Shown here: piece after piece, positions 22,172 to 30,161 of the stretch
How positions within the stretch are numbered: the stretch's first letter is position 1
Layout of the letters: each line of letters opens with the position of its first letter
Origin: DATCDE01 sp038252405
GTDB lineage: Bacteria; Actinomycetota; Actinomycetes; Prado026
Direction of reading: 5' to 3'
NCBI GenBank assembly: GCA_038252405.1
Contig: JBBSAJ010000029.1
Coordinates: 1-36,153 of the forward strand
Length of the DNA stretch: 36,153 nucleotides
Notes under the pieces: model-generated
Told to the model about the DNA's origin: nothing
Seen by the model: the letters and a program-made list of their open reading frames with translations, nothing else
The model's database searches: none
Translations under genes and position numbers: made by a program

Positions 22172-23317
22172 TCAGGGACTCCGGTCGCCGAGCAGCAGCG
22201 CCAGCCGCTGGCTGACCGTCTCCCACCGCCAGGTCGCCTCGACCCACGCCCGGCCCTGGTCACCCATGCGGGCAGCGAGCTCGGGCTCGGCCAGCAGCTG
22301 CGACACCCGCCGGGCGACGGCGGCCACGTCCCGCCCCGGCACGACGAAGCCGGTGTCGCCCTCGAGCACAGCGTCCGGGGCGCCACCTGAGTCGCCGGCC
22401 ACCACCGCCTTGCCCACCGCGGAGGCCTCCAGGTAGACGATGCCGAGCCCCTCGACGTCCAGGCCCCTGTTGCGGGTCCGGCAGGGCATCGCAAAGACGT
22501 CACCGGCGTCGTAGTGCGCGGCCAGCTCCCCGTACGGCACCGAGCCGGCGAAGACCACGTCGGCCGCGACGCCTTCGTCGCGGACCAGCCGCTCGAGCCG
22601 CTGCCGCGAGGGACCGCCACCCACCAGCAGCAGTGCAGCACCCGGAGCCTGCCGACGGATCTGCGGCAGGGCCCGGATCAGCGTGTCCTGGCCCTTGCGC
22701 GGCATCAGCCGGGAGACGCAGACGACCACCGGCCGCCCCGTCAGCCCGTACCGATCGCGGATCTCGGCGCCCCCGGCTCCCGGGTGGAAGACGGCCTCGT
22801 CGACCCCCGGGGCCAGCCGCTCCATGCGCGCGGCCGCAGACGGCGACAGCGCGGCGGCGATCCGGCTGCGGGTGTACTCGCCGAGGTAGGTCACCACGTC
22901 GACGCCGTCCCCGATCCGACGCAGCAGCTGGCGGCTGCCCGGGAGCGAGGCCCACGCGGCCTCGTGCCCATGGGTGAGCGCGACCAGTCGCCGGGCGCCC
23001 GCGCGCCGCAGACCAGGCCCCAGCAGCCCTAATGGCGCGGCCGCCCCGAACAGCACCGAGTCACAGTCGTGGTCGCGCAGCAGTGCCGTGACCCGCCGGG
23101 CGACGTCGGGGGTCGGCAGCATCACCGAGTGTGGGTATCGGACCACCGGGAACGGCTGCTCGGCGTCAAAGGCGGTCGGGTCGCGCCAGGTGGACGCGAA
23201 CACGACCACCGACCCGGCCGGGCGCCGCCGGACCAGCTCGTGCACGAAGGTCTGGATGCCGCCCGGCCTGGGCGGGAAGTCGTTGGTGACGACGAGGGTC
23301 TTGGCCGTGGCCGTCAT
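22172..23317 (-). CDS. pimB: GT4 glycosyltransferase, PimB' type (GDP-mannose-dependent)
   Basis: Probably adds the second mannose to phosphatidylinositol monomannoside on the cytoplasmic side, as PimB' (Rv2188c) does. The 381 residues show the GT-B fold. Visible are LVVTNDFPPRPGGIQTFVHELV at the N-terminus, GAAAPLGLLGPGLRRAGARRLVALTHGHE, the donor-binding VCVSRLMPRKGQDTLIRALP, and MPCRTRNRGLDVEGLGIVYLEASAVGKAVVAGDSGGAPDAV. The last contains the EGLGIVYLEA nucleotide-sugar motif specific to this family branch. The ATG overlaps the stop of the metallopeptidase gene in an ATGA. The context (fadD15 nearby, respiratory cluster further on) matches the mycobacterial order and supports the assignment over a generic GT4. 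Confidence 0.88.
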   Translation of the reverse strand: MTATAKTLVVTNDFPPRPGGIQTFVHELVRRRPAGSVVVFASTWRDPTAFDAEQPFPVVRYPHSVMLPTPDVARRVTALLRDHDCDSVLFGAAAPLGLLGPGLRRAGARRLVALTHGHEAAWASLPGSRQLLRRIGDGVDVVTYLGEYTRSRIAAALSPSAAARMERLAPGVDEAVFHPGAGGAEIRDRYGLTGRPVVVCVSRLMPRKGQDTLIRALPQIRRQAPGAALLLVGGGPSRQRLERLVRDEGVAADVVFAGSVPYGELAAHYDAGDVFAMPCRTRNRGLDVEGLGIVYLEASAVGKAVVAGDSGGAPDAVLEGDTGFVVPGRDVAAVARRVSQLLAEPELAARMGDQGRAWVEATWRWETVSQRLALLLGDRSP

Positions 23318-24510
23318 GGCACCAGCCGCGCGATCTCGGCCCGCCAGGCCGACGTGAACGCGGCGACCGTCGTGCCGAGCACGGCCCGGAACGCCGCCGC
23401 GAGGTTCGCGTCCGCGACGCCGGTCCCGGCCGCGGTGGCCCGGTACAGCCGCACCACGGCCCCGTCCCCATGGGTCTGCGCCAGCAGCCGGACCGCCGTC
23501 CAGGCCTCGGTGTACGCGGCTCCGATCGTGGCCGAGCCGGGCTGGAAGTCCGCCTCAGTGGGTAGCCGGGTGGGCCGGCCGGCAGCGCGCACCCGCGCGA
23601 CCAGCGGGGCCAGCAGCTGGGCCTGCGGCAGCGGGGAGCCGCGCAGGCCGACGTAGTCGGCGAACCCCTCCTCGAGCCAGGTGGGCACCGTGGTCGACCC
23701 GGCGGCACGGGTGGCCAGGTGGGTCACCTCGTGGGTCAGCAACGCCTGCTGCGCCGGCTCGGTGAGCGCGCCGAGCGCGGCGGCGTCGACCGTCACCCGG
23801 TCGGTGGTCGCCAGGGCGACGAGCCCGGTCACCCCGTCGGGCGGGCGGCCGAGCAGCGCGGCGAGCGGCCCCGGGCCGGCCACCAGGACGAGCAGCGCCC
23901 GCCGCGACCAGTCGCTCCCCCAGACGGAGTCGACGGCGGCGACCGCCCGATCCCCCTGCGCCGCGACCGGTGCGGCCGGCAGCGGGACCGGCTGCACGCT
24001 GAGCACCAGGGTGCTGCGCCCGGCCGTCTCGGCGACCACGCCGAGGTCCCAGGGCAGCGACGCCCCCACCGGCTGCTCATCGACGACAAGCCCGCCGGAC
24101 AGCGTGACGTCGCGGTCGGCGGTCGACGCCGTGGCGAGGCCGGCCAGCCGGTAGGTCAGGGTGACCCGGGCCTGCTCGAGGGCCCCGGCACCGGGATCGA
24201 CCGAGCGGACGGCGTAGCTCCAACCGGCCAGCCGGACCCCGGCCAGCCGCTGCGGGAGCGCCCGAACCCCGGCGGTGGCACCCGCACCGAGCGTGGCCGC
24301 GTAGCCGGCCGCGTCCGCCGCGAGCAGCGCGGCTGCCCGCCGGCCCAGCAGCTCGCCGACCGCCGCCGACGTGGGCGACGCCACGAGCCCGGAACCGGGC
24401 CGGGCGGCCACCGAGACCGCGGGCGGCGCCGAGCCGGCGGTCGAGCAGCCGACGAGCAGCGTCGCCGGGGCGACGAACGCCACGGCGCGAACGAACCCCA
24501 GCCGCGGCAC
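23314..24510 (-). CDS. Lipoprotein gluzincin-type metallopeptidase (peptidase MA-like)
   Basis: A 398-residue exported protein. The N-terminus is short and hydrophobic with a lipobox-like LLVGC, so Cys22 may be lipidated. The middle (about 40-240) is a beta-rich region without recognised motifs. A zinc peptidase site follows: HEVTH at 260-264 and the downstream acid in PTWLEEGFADYVG (Glu280 or Glu281), the HExxH...E pattern of gluzincins. The end FRAVLGTTVAAFTSAWRAEIARL matches the helix closing many peptidase-MA-like domains. GTG 24510 has TAGCAT 6 bases upstream (leaderless). It is coupled to pimB by a 4-bp overlap. The substrate is unknown; an envelope or cell-wall protein is plausible. 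Confidence 0.82.
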   Translation of the reverse strand: MPRLGFVRAVAFVAPATLLVGCSTAGSAPPAVSVAARPGSGLVASPTSAAVGELLGRRAAALLAADAAGYAATLGAGATAGVRALPQRLAGVRLAGWSYAVRSVDPGAGALEQARVTLTYRLAGLATASTADRDVTLSGGLVVDEQPVGASLPWDLGVVAETAGRSTLVLSVQPVPLPAAPVAAQGDRAVAAVDSVWGSDWSRRALLVLVAGPGPLAALLGRPPDGVTGLVALATTDRVTVDAAALGALTEPAQQALLTHEVTHLATRAAGSTTVPTWLEEGFADYVGLRGSPLPQAQLLAPLVARVRAAGRPTRLPTEADFQPGSATIGAAYTEAWTAVRLLAQTHGDGAVVRLYRATAAGTGVADANLAAAFRAVLGTTVAAFTSAWRAEIARLVP

Positions 24511-24530
24511 CGGGGCATGCTAGCCGCCGG

Positions 24531-24764
24531 TCACGCGCTGGCCCGCCCCAGCCGCCGGACCTGCGGGACGTCGACCACCTCCGTCGGCTCGCTGGTGGCC
24601 AGCCGCAGCGGCGGCACCAGTCCGGAGGCGGCCAGCACCTCGAGGGCCCGCCGCTCGTCGTCGTCGAGCCGCACCCCCTCCGGCGGCGCGCCGAGCAGCA
24701 CGGTGACCACGCAGCCGCCACACTCGCGGCCACGCACCTCACACGTGTCACAGTCGATCAGCAC
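24531..24764 (-). CDS. Small CxxC protein (77 residues, unknown function)
   Basis: Starts at GTG 24764 with AAGGAGGG about 7 bases upstream. The N-terminus has CDTC and CGGC (positions 5-8 and 15-18), a compact metal-binding knuckle. A strand VVTVLLG and a helix DDDERRALEVLAASGLVPPL follow, and the tail ends in VPQVRRLGRASA. Small proteins of this kind accompany the metallopeptidase and NYN genes in other actinomycetes as far as I recall. No function can be assigned. A longer frame to 24896 lacks start support. Confidence 0.7.
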   Translation of the reverse strand: MLIDCDTCEVRGRECGGCVVTVLLGAPPEGVRLDDDERRALEVLAASGLVPPLRLATSEPTEVVDVPQVRRLGRASA

Positions 24765-24847
24765 CAGCGAGCCCTCCTTCGTCGGCCGGCGGCAACGCCG
24801 GGACCCGTCACGAAGGCACGCTAGACATCGGGTCCGACAGGTTCCGT

Positions 24848-26170
24848 TCAGCCGCGGTCCAGGCGGCGCAGCAGGGCCACCGCGGCCGCCGTCCACGCCC
24901 CCGCCGCGGCCACGCCGTCCATCACCTCGCGGTCGCTGGACACCACCACGACCGGGCGCCCCCGCGGCTCGGCCCGGACCAGGCGACGGATCAGCTCGTC
25001 CGCCGTCTCACCGGCGGCGGAGAACAGCACGCGGACCCCGCGCGGGACCGGGACCCCCACCGGGACCTCCACCGTCGCGCCGTCGAACACGCAGGTGACC
25101 TCGGCGCCGAGCCGGGCCGTCAGCGTGCCCAGCGCACCGACCAGCCGGGTCCGCTGCGTCTCCAGCGGCAGCGTGCCGTAGCCGGACTTGGTCACGTTGT
25201 AGCCGTCGACCACGAGGTGCACCTTGGGCAGCAGGAGCAGCTGTTCGAGTCGGGCCGGGTCGTCGTGGTCCTGCGCCCGGGTGGCCACCGCAGCCCCCGC
25301 CGCCGGCTCACCGCCCCCTGGCCGGACGGCGTCCGCCGGACTCCCGGACACCGGCGGCAGCGCGAGCTCCCGGCGCAGCCCCGCAGCGGCGTCCAGGACC
25401 GTGTCGAGCAGCAGCCGCAGTCTCAGCTCGTTCCCCGCCCGGCCCTCGCGAGCCGCCTTGCGGGCGCCCTCGACGACCGCCTGGGCATCAGTCAACCGGG
25501 ATCGCAGCCGGCGCAGCTCCTGCTCGGCCGCGGCGACCTGACCGGCGGCCTCCGTCCGGGCCTGCCCGGCCGCCGCCGTCGCCTCCCTCGCCGTGACCTC
25601 GGCCTGGTGCGCCGCGTCGGTGGACAGCCGCAGCTGCCGGCGCAGGTCGGCGACCTCCCGCCGGGCGGCCGTGGCCTCCTCCCTGGCCCGGTCGAGGTCG
25701 GTCCGGGCCTGCGAGCGGACGGCGGCCAGCTGCTCCTGCAGCTGGTCCACGGCCGAGGCGACCTCGGCGTCCTGGCCGGCCCGCTCGTCCCGCGCGATCG
25801 CCTCGATGCTGCGGTCGAGCAGCTCGACCCACCCCGGCGGCCGGAGCAGGTAGGCGGCCGCGGCCACCTCCACTGGCTCGACCGTCGCCACCGTCCCCCC
25901 GTCGGCCACCGCCGCGGCCAGGTCCGGCTCCCGCTCGGCCAGCCGCGCCGCGACCTGCTGACGAAACACCAGGTCCTTCTCCACCGCGGCGGCGAGGGGG
26001 GTGGCTCCCGTCCTGGCCCGCTTGGCGGGGGCGAACCGGGCCACCGCCTTCAGCCCGTTCGGGACGTCGTCCAGGGGCATCGCCCCCAGTGCCTCGGCGG
26101 CCAGCGCCAGCACCCGCAGCCGCACCGGCGCGGGCAGCGGGCCGGCCGGGCCCTCGGCGTCCTGGGTCAC
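24848..26170 (-). CDS. NYN-domain (YacP-like) predicted RNA-binding/nuclease protein with coiled coil
   Basis: A 440-residue protein. The N-terminal part (1 to about 145) is Ala-rich and helical, with RFAPAKRARTGATPLAAAVEKDLVFRQQVAARLAE. A coiled coil follows (about 155-270: VASAVDQLQEQLAAVRSQARTDLDRAREEATAARREVADLRRQ). The C-terminal domain (about 310-440) is a YacP/NYN PIN-like nuclease fold, with acidic positions in HLVVDGYNVTKSGYG, VTCVFDGA and VVVSSDREVMDG. B. subtilis YacP (Rae1) is a ribosome-associated endoribonuclease of this fold; a similar role is inference. The GTG overlaps the stop of the upstream zinc-ribbon gene (GTGA). Confidence 0.85.
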   Translation of the reverse strand: MTQDAEGPAGPLPAPVRLRVLALAAEALGAMPLDDVPNGLKAVARFAPAKRARTGATPLAAAVEKDLVFRQQVAARLAEREPDLAAAVADGGTVATVEPVEVAAAAYLLRPPGWVELLDRSIEAIARDERAGQDAEVASAVDQLQEQLAAVRSQARTDLDRAREEATAARREVADLRRQLRLSTDAAHQAEVTAREATAAAGQARTEAAGQVAAAEQELRRLRSRLTDAQAVVEGARKAAREGRAGNELRLRLLLDTVLDAAAGLRRELALPPVSGSPADAVRPGGGEPAAGAAVATRAQDHDDPARLEQLLLLPKVHLVVDGYNVTKSGYGTLPLETQRTRLVGALGTLTARLGAEVTCVFDGATVEVPVGVPVPRGVRVLFSAAGETADELIRRLVRAEPRGRPVVVVSSDREVMDGVAAAGAWTAAAVALLRRLDRG

Positions 26171-26475
26171 TCGGCTCCCGGGTCGTCGACCGGTCCCCCG
26201 GCGTCCGGCCGCGGCACCAGCTCGACGGCGTCCACGGCCTGGCACCAGCGGCAGCGCACCTGCTCGATCCGCTCCTCGAGCACCTCGGACTCCTCCACCT
26301 GCGGCTCGCCGCCCAGGTCGAGGTGGACGTACTCGCGGACCCGGCTGGACCGGGTGACGTCGAACCGGGTGAGGTTCCCGCACTGGGCGCAGCGCCAGCG
26401 GGTCTGCGGGGTGGGCGGCGGCACGGGCACGGGGACTCCAGTCAGGGCATCGTTCGGGCGGTCGGCGGCAGCCAC
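26167..26475 (-). CDS. Zinc-ribbon protein upstream of the NYN gene
   Basis: A 102-residue protein with two knuckles, CAQC (about 29-32) and CRWC (about 75-78), separated by a beta-rich segment LTRFDVTRSSRVREYVHLDLGG and an acidic helix EESEVLEERIEQV. This is a single treble-clef or ribbon fold. It has no membrane segment. Start GTG 26475 has TACCCT 4 bases upstream; later in-frame GTGs within the Pro/Val-rich N-terminus are possible. Overlap with the NYN gene suggests the two products act together, perhaps in RNA handling (inference). Divergent from the exonuclease gene. Confidence 0.75.
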   Translation of the reverse strand: MAAADRPNDALTGVPVPVPPPTPQTRWRCAQCGNLTRFDVTRSSRVREYVHLDLGGEPQVEESEVLEERIEQVRCRWCQAVDAVELVPRPDAGGPVDDPGAE

Positions 26476-26561
26476 CTGCAGGGTAGGCGCTGCTCCGATT
26501 CCGACCGTCCCTGGGGCGCGCCTTCGCCGGGCTGTCGGTGCCGGTGCCTACCGTCGGGTCC

Positions 26562-28334
26562 GTGGGTTCCACCAGCGCCACCAGCGCCGCCGTCGCCGGC
26601 ACGCAGGGCACGTTCGACGAGCTGGGCACCCCGCTGGGGGAGGTCACCTTCGTGGTGGTCGACCTGGAGACCACGGGCGGCTCGCCGGCCGACTGCGGGA
26701 TCACCGAGTTCGGCGCGGTGAAGGTGCGCGGCGGGGAGGTGCTCGGCGAGTTCCAGAGCCTGGTCAACCCGGGCGCCCCGATCCCGGCGTTCGTCCAGGT
26801 GCTCACCGGCATCACCGACCTGATGGTGGCCGCCGCCCCGCGCGTCGAGGCGGTGCTGCCCGCCTTCCTGGAGTTCTCCCGCGGCTCGGTGCTCGTCGCC
26901 CACAACGCGCCGTTCGACATCGGCTTCCTGAAGGCGGCGGCGCAGCGCACCGGCCACGAGTGGCCGCCGTACGGGGTGCTGGACACCGCCCGGCTGGCCC
27001 GCCAGCTGGTGCTGCGCGACGAGGCCCCCAACTGCAAGCTGAGCACGCTCGCCCAGGTGTTCCGGGCCACGACCAGCCCCACCCACCGGGCGCTGGACGA
27101 CGCCCGCGCCACCGTCGACGTCCTGCACGGGCTGATCGAGCGGGTCGGCACCCAGGGCGTCGACACCCTCGAGGAGCTGAGCACCTACTCCGCCCGGGTC
27201 TCCCCCGCCCAGCGCCGCAAGCGGCACCTGGCCGAGGGGCTGCCCCGCTCCCCCGGCGTGTACCTGTTCGAGGACGCGCAGGGGCACGTGCTCTACGTCG
27301 GCAAGGCCACCGACCTGCGCACCCGGGTGCGGTCGTACTTCACGGCCAGCGAGATGCGCACCCGGATGGCCGAGATGGTGGGGCTGGCCGAGCGGGTGCG
27401 GCACATCGCCTGCCCGACCCTGCTGGAGGCCGAGGTCCGCGAGCTGCGGCTGATCGCCGAGCACAAGCCGCGCTACAACCGGCGCTCGCGCTTCCCCGAA
27501 CGGGCGTCCTGGCTCAAGCTCACCGACGAGCCGTTCCCGCGGCTGTCCGTCGTCCGCGAGGTGCGCGACGACGCCGGCACCTACCTCGGCCCGTTCGGCA
27601 GCCGGCGGACGGCGGAGTCGGCGATGACGGCACTGCACGAGGCGCTGCCGCTGCGCCAGTGCACCGCGCGGCTGTCACCGAGGCGCCCCACCGCGGCCTG
27701 CGCGCTGTACGGCATGGGCCGCTGCGGCGCGCCGTGCGAGGGGCACCAGGACGTCGAGTCCTACGCCCCGCACGCCCAGGCCGCCCGCGACGTCATCGCC
27801 GGCGCCGACCGCTCCCTCGTCGACCGGCTGCAGGAGCGGATCAGCGCGCTGGCCGACGACGAGCGGTTCGAGGACGCCGCCGCGCACCGGGACCGGCTGG
27901 CCGCGCTCGTGCTGACCGCGTCCCGGATGCACCGGCTGGCGGGACTGGCCGGCCTGGCCGAGCTGGTCGCCGCCCGGCCGACCCCGGGCCAGGGCTGGGA
28001 GGTCACGGTCGTCCGGTTCGGCCGGCTCGCCGGCACCGCGGTGGCCGGGCCCGAGGACGACCCGCGCCGGGTCGCCGACGCGCTGGTGGCCACCGCCGAG
28101 ACGGTCCGTCCCGGGCCGGGACCCACCCCCGCGGCCACGGCCGAGGAGACCGAGCGGATCCTGCACTGGCTGGACCAGCCCGGCGTCCGGCTGGTGTCGG
28201 TCGAGGGCACCTGGGCGTCGCCGGCCCGCAGCGTCGCGGTGCACCGCGAGCTGTTCGCCGCCGCGGCCGGCTCCGCAGTGCCGTCCCTGCAGCCCCCGGA
28301 CGCCGACCAGCGGGGGCTGCGCCCGGTCCGCTGA
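26562..28334 (+). CDS. DEDDh exonuclease fused to a UvrC-like GIY-YIG endonuclease (Rv2191 type)
   Basis: A 590-residue two-nuclease fusion. Residues about 28-195 are a DnaQ-type 3'-5' exonuclease with all catalytic acids: Asp34 and Glu36 (VVVDLETTGG), Asp119 (AHNAPFDIGF), His175 and Asp180 (HRALDDARATVD). Residues about 225-310 are a GIY-YIG nuclease like the UvrC N-terminus (SPGVYLFEDAQGHVLYVGKATDLRTRVRSYF, and the Glu/Asn segment EAEVRELRLIAEHKPRYNRRS). A UvrC-like cysteine segment follows (CALYGMGRCGAPCEGH), then a UVR-like helix pair (LQERISALADDERFEDAAAHRDRL). The UvrC RNase H-like C-terminal nuclease is absent. It is a likely auxiliary repair nuclease, resembling E. coli Cho fused to an exonuclease. 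GTG 26562 is set by TACCGT at 26549-26554 (leaderless). Confidence 0.93.
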   Translation: MGSTSATSAAVAGTQGTFDELGTPLGEVTFVVVDLETTGGSPADCGITEFGAVKVRGGEVLGEFQSLVNPGAPIPAFVQVLTGITDLMVAAAPRVEAVLPAFLEFSRGSVLVAHNAPFDIGFLKAAAQRTGHEWPPYGVLDTARLARQLVLRDEAPNCKLSTLAQVFRATTSPTHRALDDARATVDVLHGLIERVGTQGVDTLEELSTYSARVSPAQRRKRHLAEGLPRSPGVYLFEDAQGHVLYVGKATDLRTRVRSYFTASEMRTRMAEMVGLAERVRHIACPTLLEAEVRELRLIAEHKPRYNRRSRFPERASWLKLTDEPFPRLSVVREVRDDAGTYLGPFGSRRTAESAMTALHEALPLRQCTARLSPRRPTAACALYGMGRCGAPCEGHQDVESYAPHAQAARDVIAGADRSLVDRLQERISALADDERFEDAAAHRDRLAALVLTASRMHRLAGLAGLAELVAARPTPGQGWEVTVVRFGRLAGTAVAGPEDDPRRVADALVATAETVRPGPGPTPAATAEETERILHWLDQPGVRLVSVEGTWASPARSVAVHRELFAAAAGSAVPSLQPPDADQRGLRPVR

Positions 28335-28398
28335 CCGGCCACACCGGGCCACACCGGCCCACACGCCTCATCGGCCGCTCAGGGGTAGGGTCGTCCCC

Positions 28399-28686
28399 GT
28401 GATCACTGCGATCGTGCTGGTCAAGGTCGAGGTCGACAAGATCCCCGAGGTCGCCGAGGCGCTCGCGGACATCCCCGGGGTCAGCGAGGTGTACTCGGTG
28501 ACCGGCGAGGTCGACCTGATCGCCATGGTCCGGGTGCGCGAGCACGACGAGCTGGCCGACGTCATCGCCGGCTCCCTGAACAAGGTGCCCGGCGTCCTCG
28601 CGACCGAGACCCACATCGCGTTCCGCACGTACAGCCGCCACGACCTGGAGGCCGCGTTCTCCCTCGGCCTCGAGGACGGCACCTGA
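28399..28686 (+). CDS. Stand-alone Lrp/AsnC ligand-binding (RAM) domain protein
   Basis: A 95-residue protein consisting only of the regulator-of-amino-acid-metabolism domain: VTAIVLVKVEV-type strand, helix KIPEVAEALADIPGVSEVYSVTGEVDLIAMVRV, and LATETHIAFRTYS. The helix-turn-helix of full Lrp proteins is missing. Such proteins form dimers and higher rings that bind amino acids and could modulate a full-length partner. TAGGGT followed by 7 bases precedes GTG 28399, so it is probably leaderless. The neighbouring trpD suggests, but does not show, a connection with amino acid metabolism. Confidence 0.9.
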   Translation: MITAIVLVKVEVDKIPEVAEALADIPGVSEVYSVTGEVDLIAMVRVREHDELADVIAGSLNKVPGVLATETHIAFRTYSRHDLEAAFSLGLEDGT

Positions 28687-28727
28687 CCCGGTTTCAGACC
28701 GGGCCGGCGCCGGCCGATCTTCTGGGT

Positions 28728-29090
28728 GTGTCCGATCGGTGCCCCTCGTGCACGGCGGTGCTGCCCGCAGCCGCCGCCGTGTGCACGCAGTGCTGGACGC
28801 CGGTGCCGAGCACCGGACCGACCGGCCAGCCGTCCCAACTCGGACCGAATGGCTTCGCGGTCGCGCCCCCTCGCCTCGTGCCCCAGGACACCCGGCAGTG
28901 GTCCCGGACCAAGGCCGGCGTGACGTCCTTCGGCCTGTTCGGCCGCCTCGTCATCACCGTGCTGGCCGTGCTCATGCTGGGCGTGTTCGCGATGAACCTG
29001 CCCTTTGGGCTGGTCGGCATCGGGCTGTGGGTGTTCGTGGTGCTGCCCATGCTGATGCGCGACGTGTGGAAGCGCGAACGAATCCGCTGA
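28728..29090 (+). CDS. Zinc-ribbon membrane protein (unknown function)
   Basis: A 120-residue protein beginning with a zinc ribbon, CPSC (5-8) and CTQC (19-22), then a Pro/Gln-rich linker. Two hydrophobic segments follow (about 72-87, LVITVLAVLMLGVFAM, and about 90-108, FGLVGIGLWVFVVLPMLM), ending in a basic tail DVWKRERIR. It resembles the tail-anchored zinc-ribbon protein at 16813-17268 in plan but not in sequence. No function can be named. It ends 4 bases before the trpD stop on the other strand. Confidence 0.75.
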   Translation: MSDRCPSCTAVLPAAAAVCTQCWTPVPSTGPTGQPSQLGPNGFAVAPPRLVPQDTRQWSRTKAGVTSFGLFGRLVITVLAVLMLGVFAMNLPFGLVGIGLWVFVVLPMLMRDVWKRERIR

Positions 29091-29094
29091 CCGC

Positions 29095-30141
29095 TCAGCC
29101 GGCCGCGGCGGCCCTGGTCGCGGCCACCCAGCGGTCCAGCGCGGCCGCCGCGGCTCCGTCGTCGACCGAGCGGGCGGCCCGCTCCAGCGCCGGTCCCAGG
29201 CCGTCCTGCAGGGGATCCGCGGTCCCGTCCAGCGCCACCAGCGCGGCGGCCGCGTTGAGCAGCACGGCGTCCCGCACCGGTCCGCGTTCGCCCGCCAGCA
29301 CCCGCCGGGCGACGTCCGCGTTGAACGCGGCGTCCGCGCCGCGCAGCGCCCCCTCGGGGCAGGCCGGGAGACCGAGCGCGGCCGGGTCGACCGACTCCTC
29401 GACCACGTCCCCTGCGAAGACCCGCCAGACCCGCGACGTCGTGGTGGTGGTCAGCTCGTCCAGGCCGTCGTCCCCGCGGAACACCAGCGCCGCCACCCCG
29501 CGCCGAGCGAACACCTCCGCCATCACCGGGGCCATCCGCAGGTCGGCGCAGCCGATCGCCTGGGCCTGCGGCTGGGCCGGGTTGGTCAGCGGGCCCAGGA
29601 AGTTGAACGCGGTGGGGATCCCGAGCTCACGGCGCGGCACCGCGGCGTGTCGCATGGCCGGGTGGAAGACCTGGGCGAAGCAGAACGTGATGCCGGCCTC
29701 GACCGCGACCGCGGCCACCTGCTCGGGGGCCAGGGTCAGCACCACACCGAGCTCCTCGAGCAGGTCGGCGGCACCGCAGGCGGACGACGCCGCCCGGTTG
29801 CCGTGCTTGACCACCCGGGCGCCGGTGCCGGCCACGACGAGCGCGGCCATGGTGGAGATGTTCACCGTGTGCGCCCGGTCGCCGCCGGTCCCCACGATGT
29901 CGACCGTCGGGCCGGGGACCTCGATCCGGTGCCCGTGGGCAAGCATGGACCGCACCAGGCCGTCCATCTCCTCGGCGGTCTCGCCCTTCGCGCGCAGCGC
30001 GACCATGAACCCGGCCACCTGGACCGGGGTGGCCTCCCCGGACATGATCTCGCCCATCGCCCAGGCGGTGTCGTCGGCGCTCAGCTGCTCACCGCGCACG
30101 AGTGACTGCAGCAGCCCTGGCCAGGCCGGGGCGCCGGTCAC
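29095..30141 (-). CDS. trpD: Anthranilate phosphoribosyltransferase
   Basis: Transfers a phosphoribosyl group from PRPP to anthranilate, the second committed step to tryptophan. The 348 residues show the family motifs: VDIVGTGGDRAHTVNISTMAALV (PRPP loop), VVKHGNRAASSACGAADLLEELGV, FCFAQVFHPAMRHAAVPRRELGIPTAFNFLGPLTNPAQP, and the acidic metal-binding stretch FRGDDGLDELTTTT. It stands apart from other trp genes, as in mycobacteria (Rv2192c), next to ctaE and the exonuclease fusion. ATG 30141 begins MTGAPAWPGLLQSLV. The gene upstream is the receiver-like protein, 20 bases away on the same strand. Confidence 0.95.
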   Translation of the reverse strand: MTGAPAWPGLLQSLVRGEQLSADDTAWAMGEIMSGEATPVQVAGFMVALRAKGETAEEMDGLVRSMLAHGHRIEVPGPTVDIVGTGGDRAHTVNISTMAALVVAGTGARVVKHGNRAASSACGAADLLEELGVVLTLAPEQVAAVAVEAGITFCFAQVFHPAMRHAAVPRRELGIPTAFNFLGPLTNPAQPQAQAIGCADLRMAPVMAEVFARRGVAALVFRGDDGLDELTTTTTSRVWRVFAGDVVEESVDPAALGLPACPEGALRGADAAFNADVARRVLAGERGPVRDAVLLNAAAALVALDGTADPLQDGLGPALERAARSVDDGAAAAALDRWVAATRAAAAG

Positions 30142-30161
30142 GTCAGGTCCATCGGGAGGGC

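Noticed and set aside
25217..28402. A 1061-codon open frame on the plus strand
   Set aside because: It crosses three real genes on both strands and has low-complexity, Arg-rich composition with no motifs. A chance frame.
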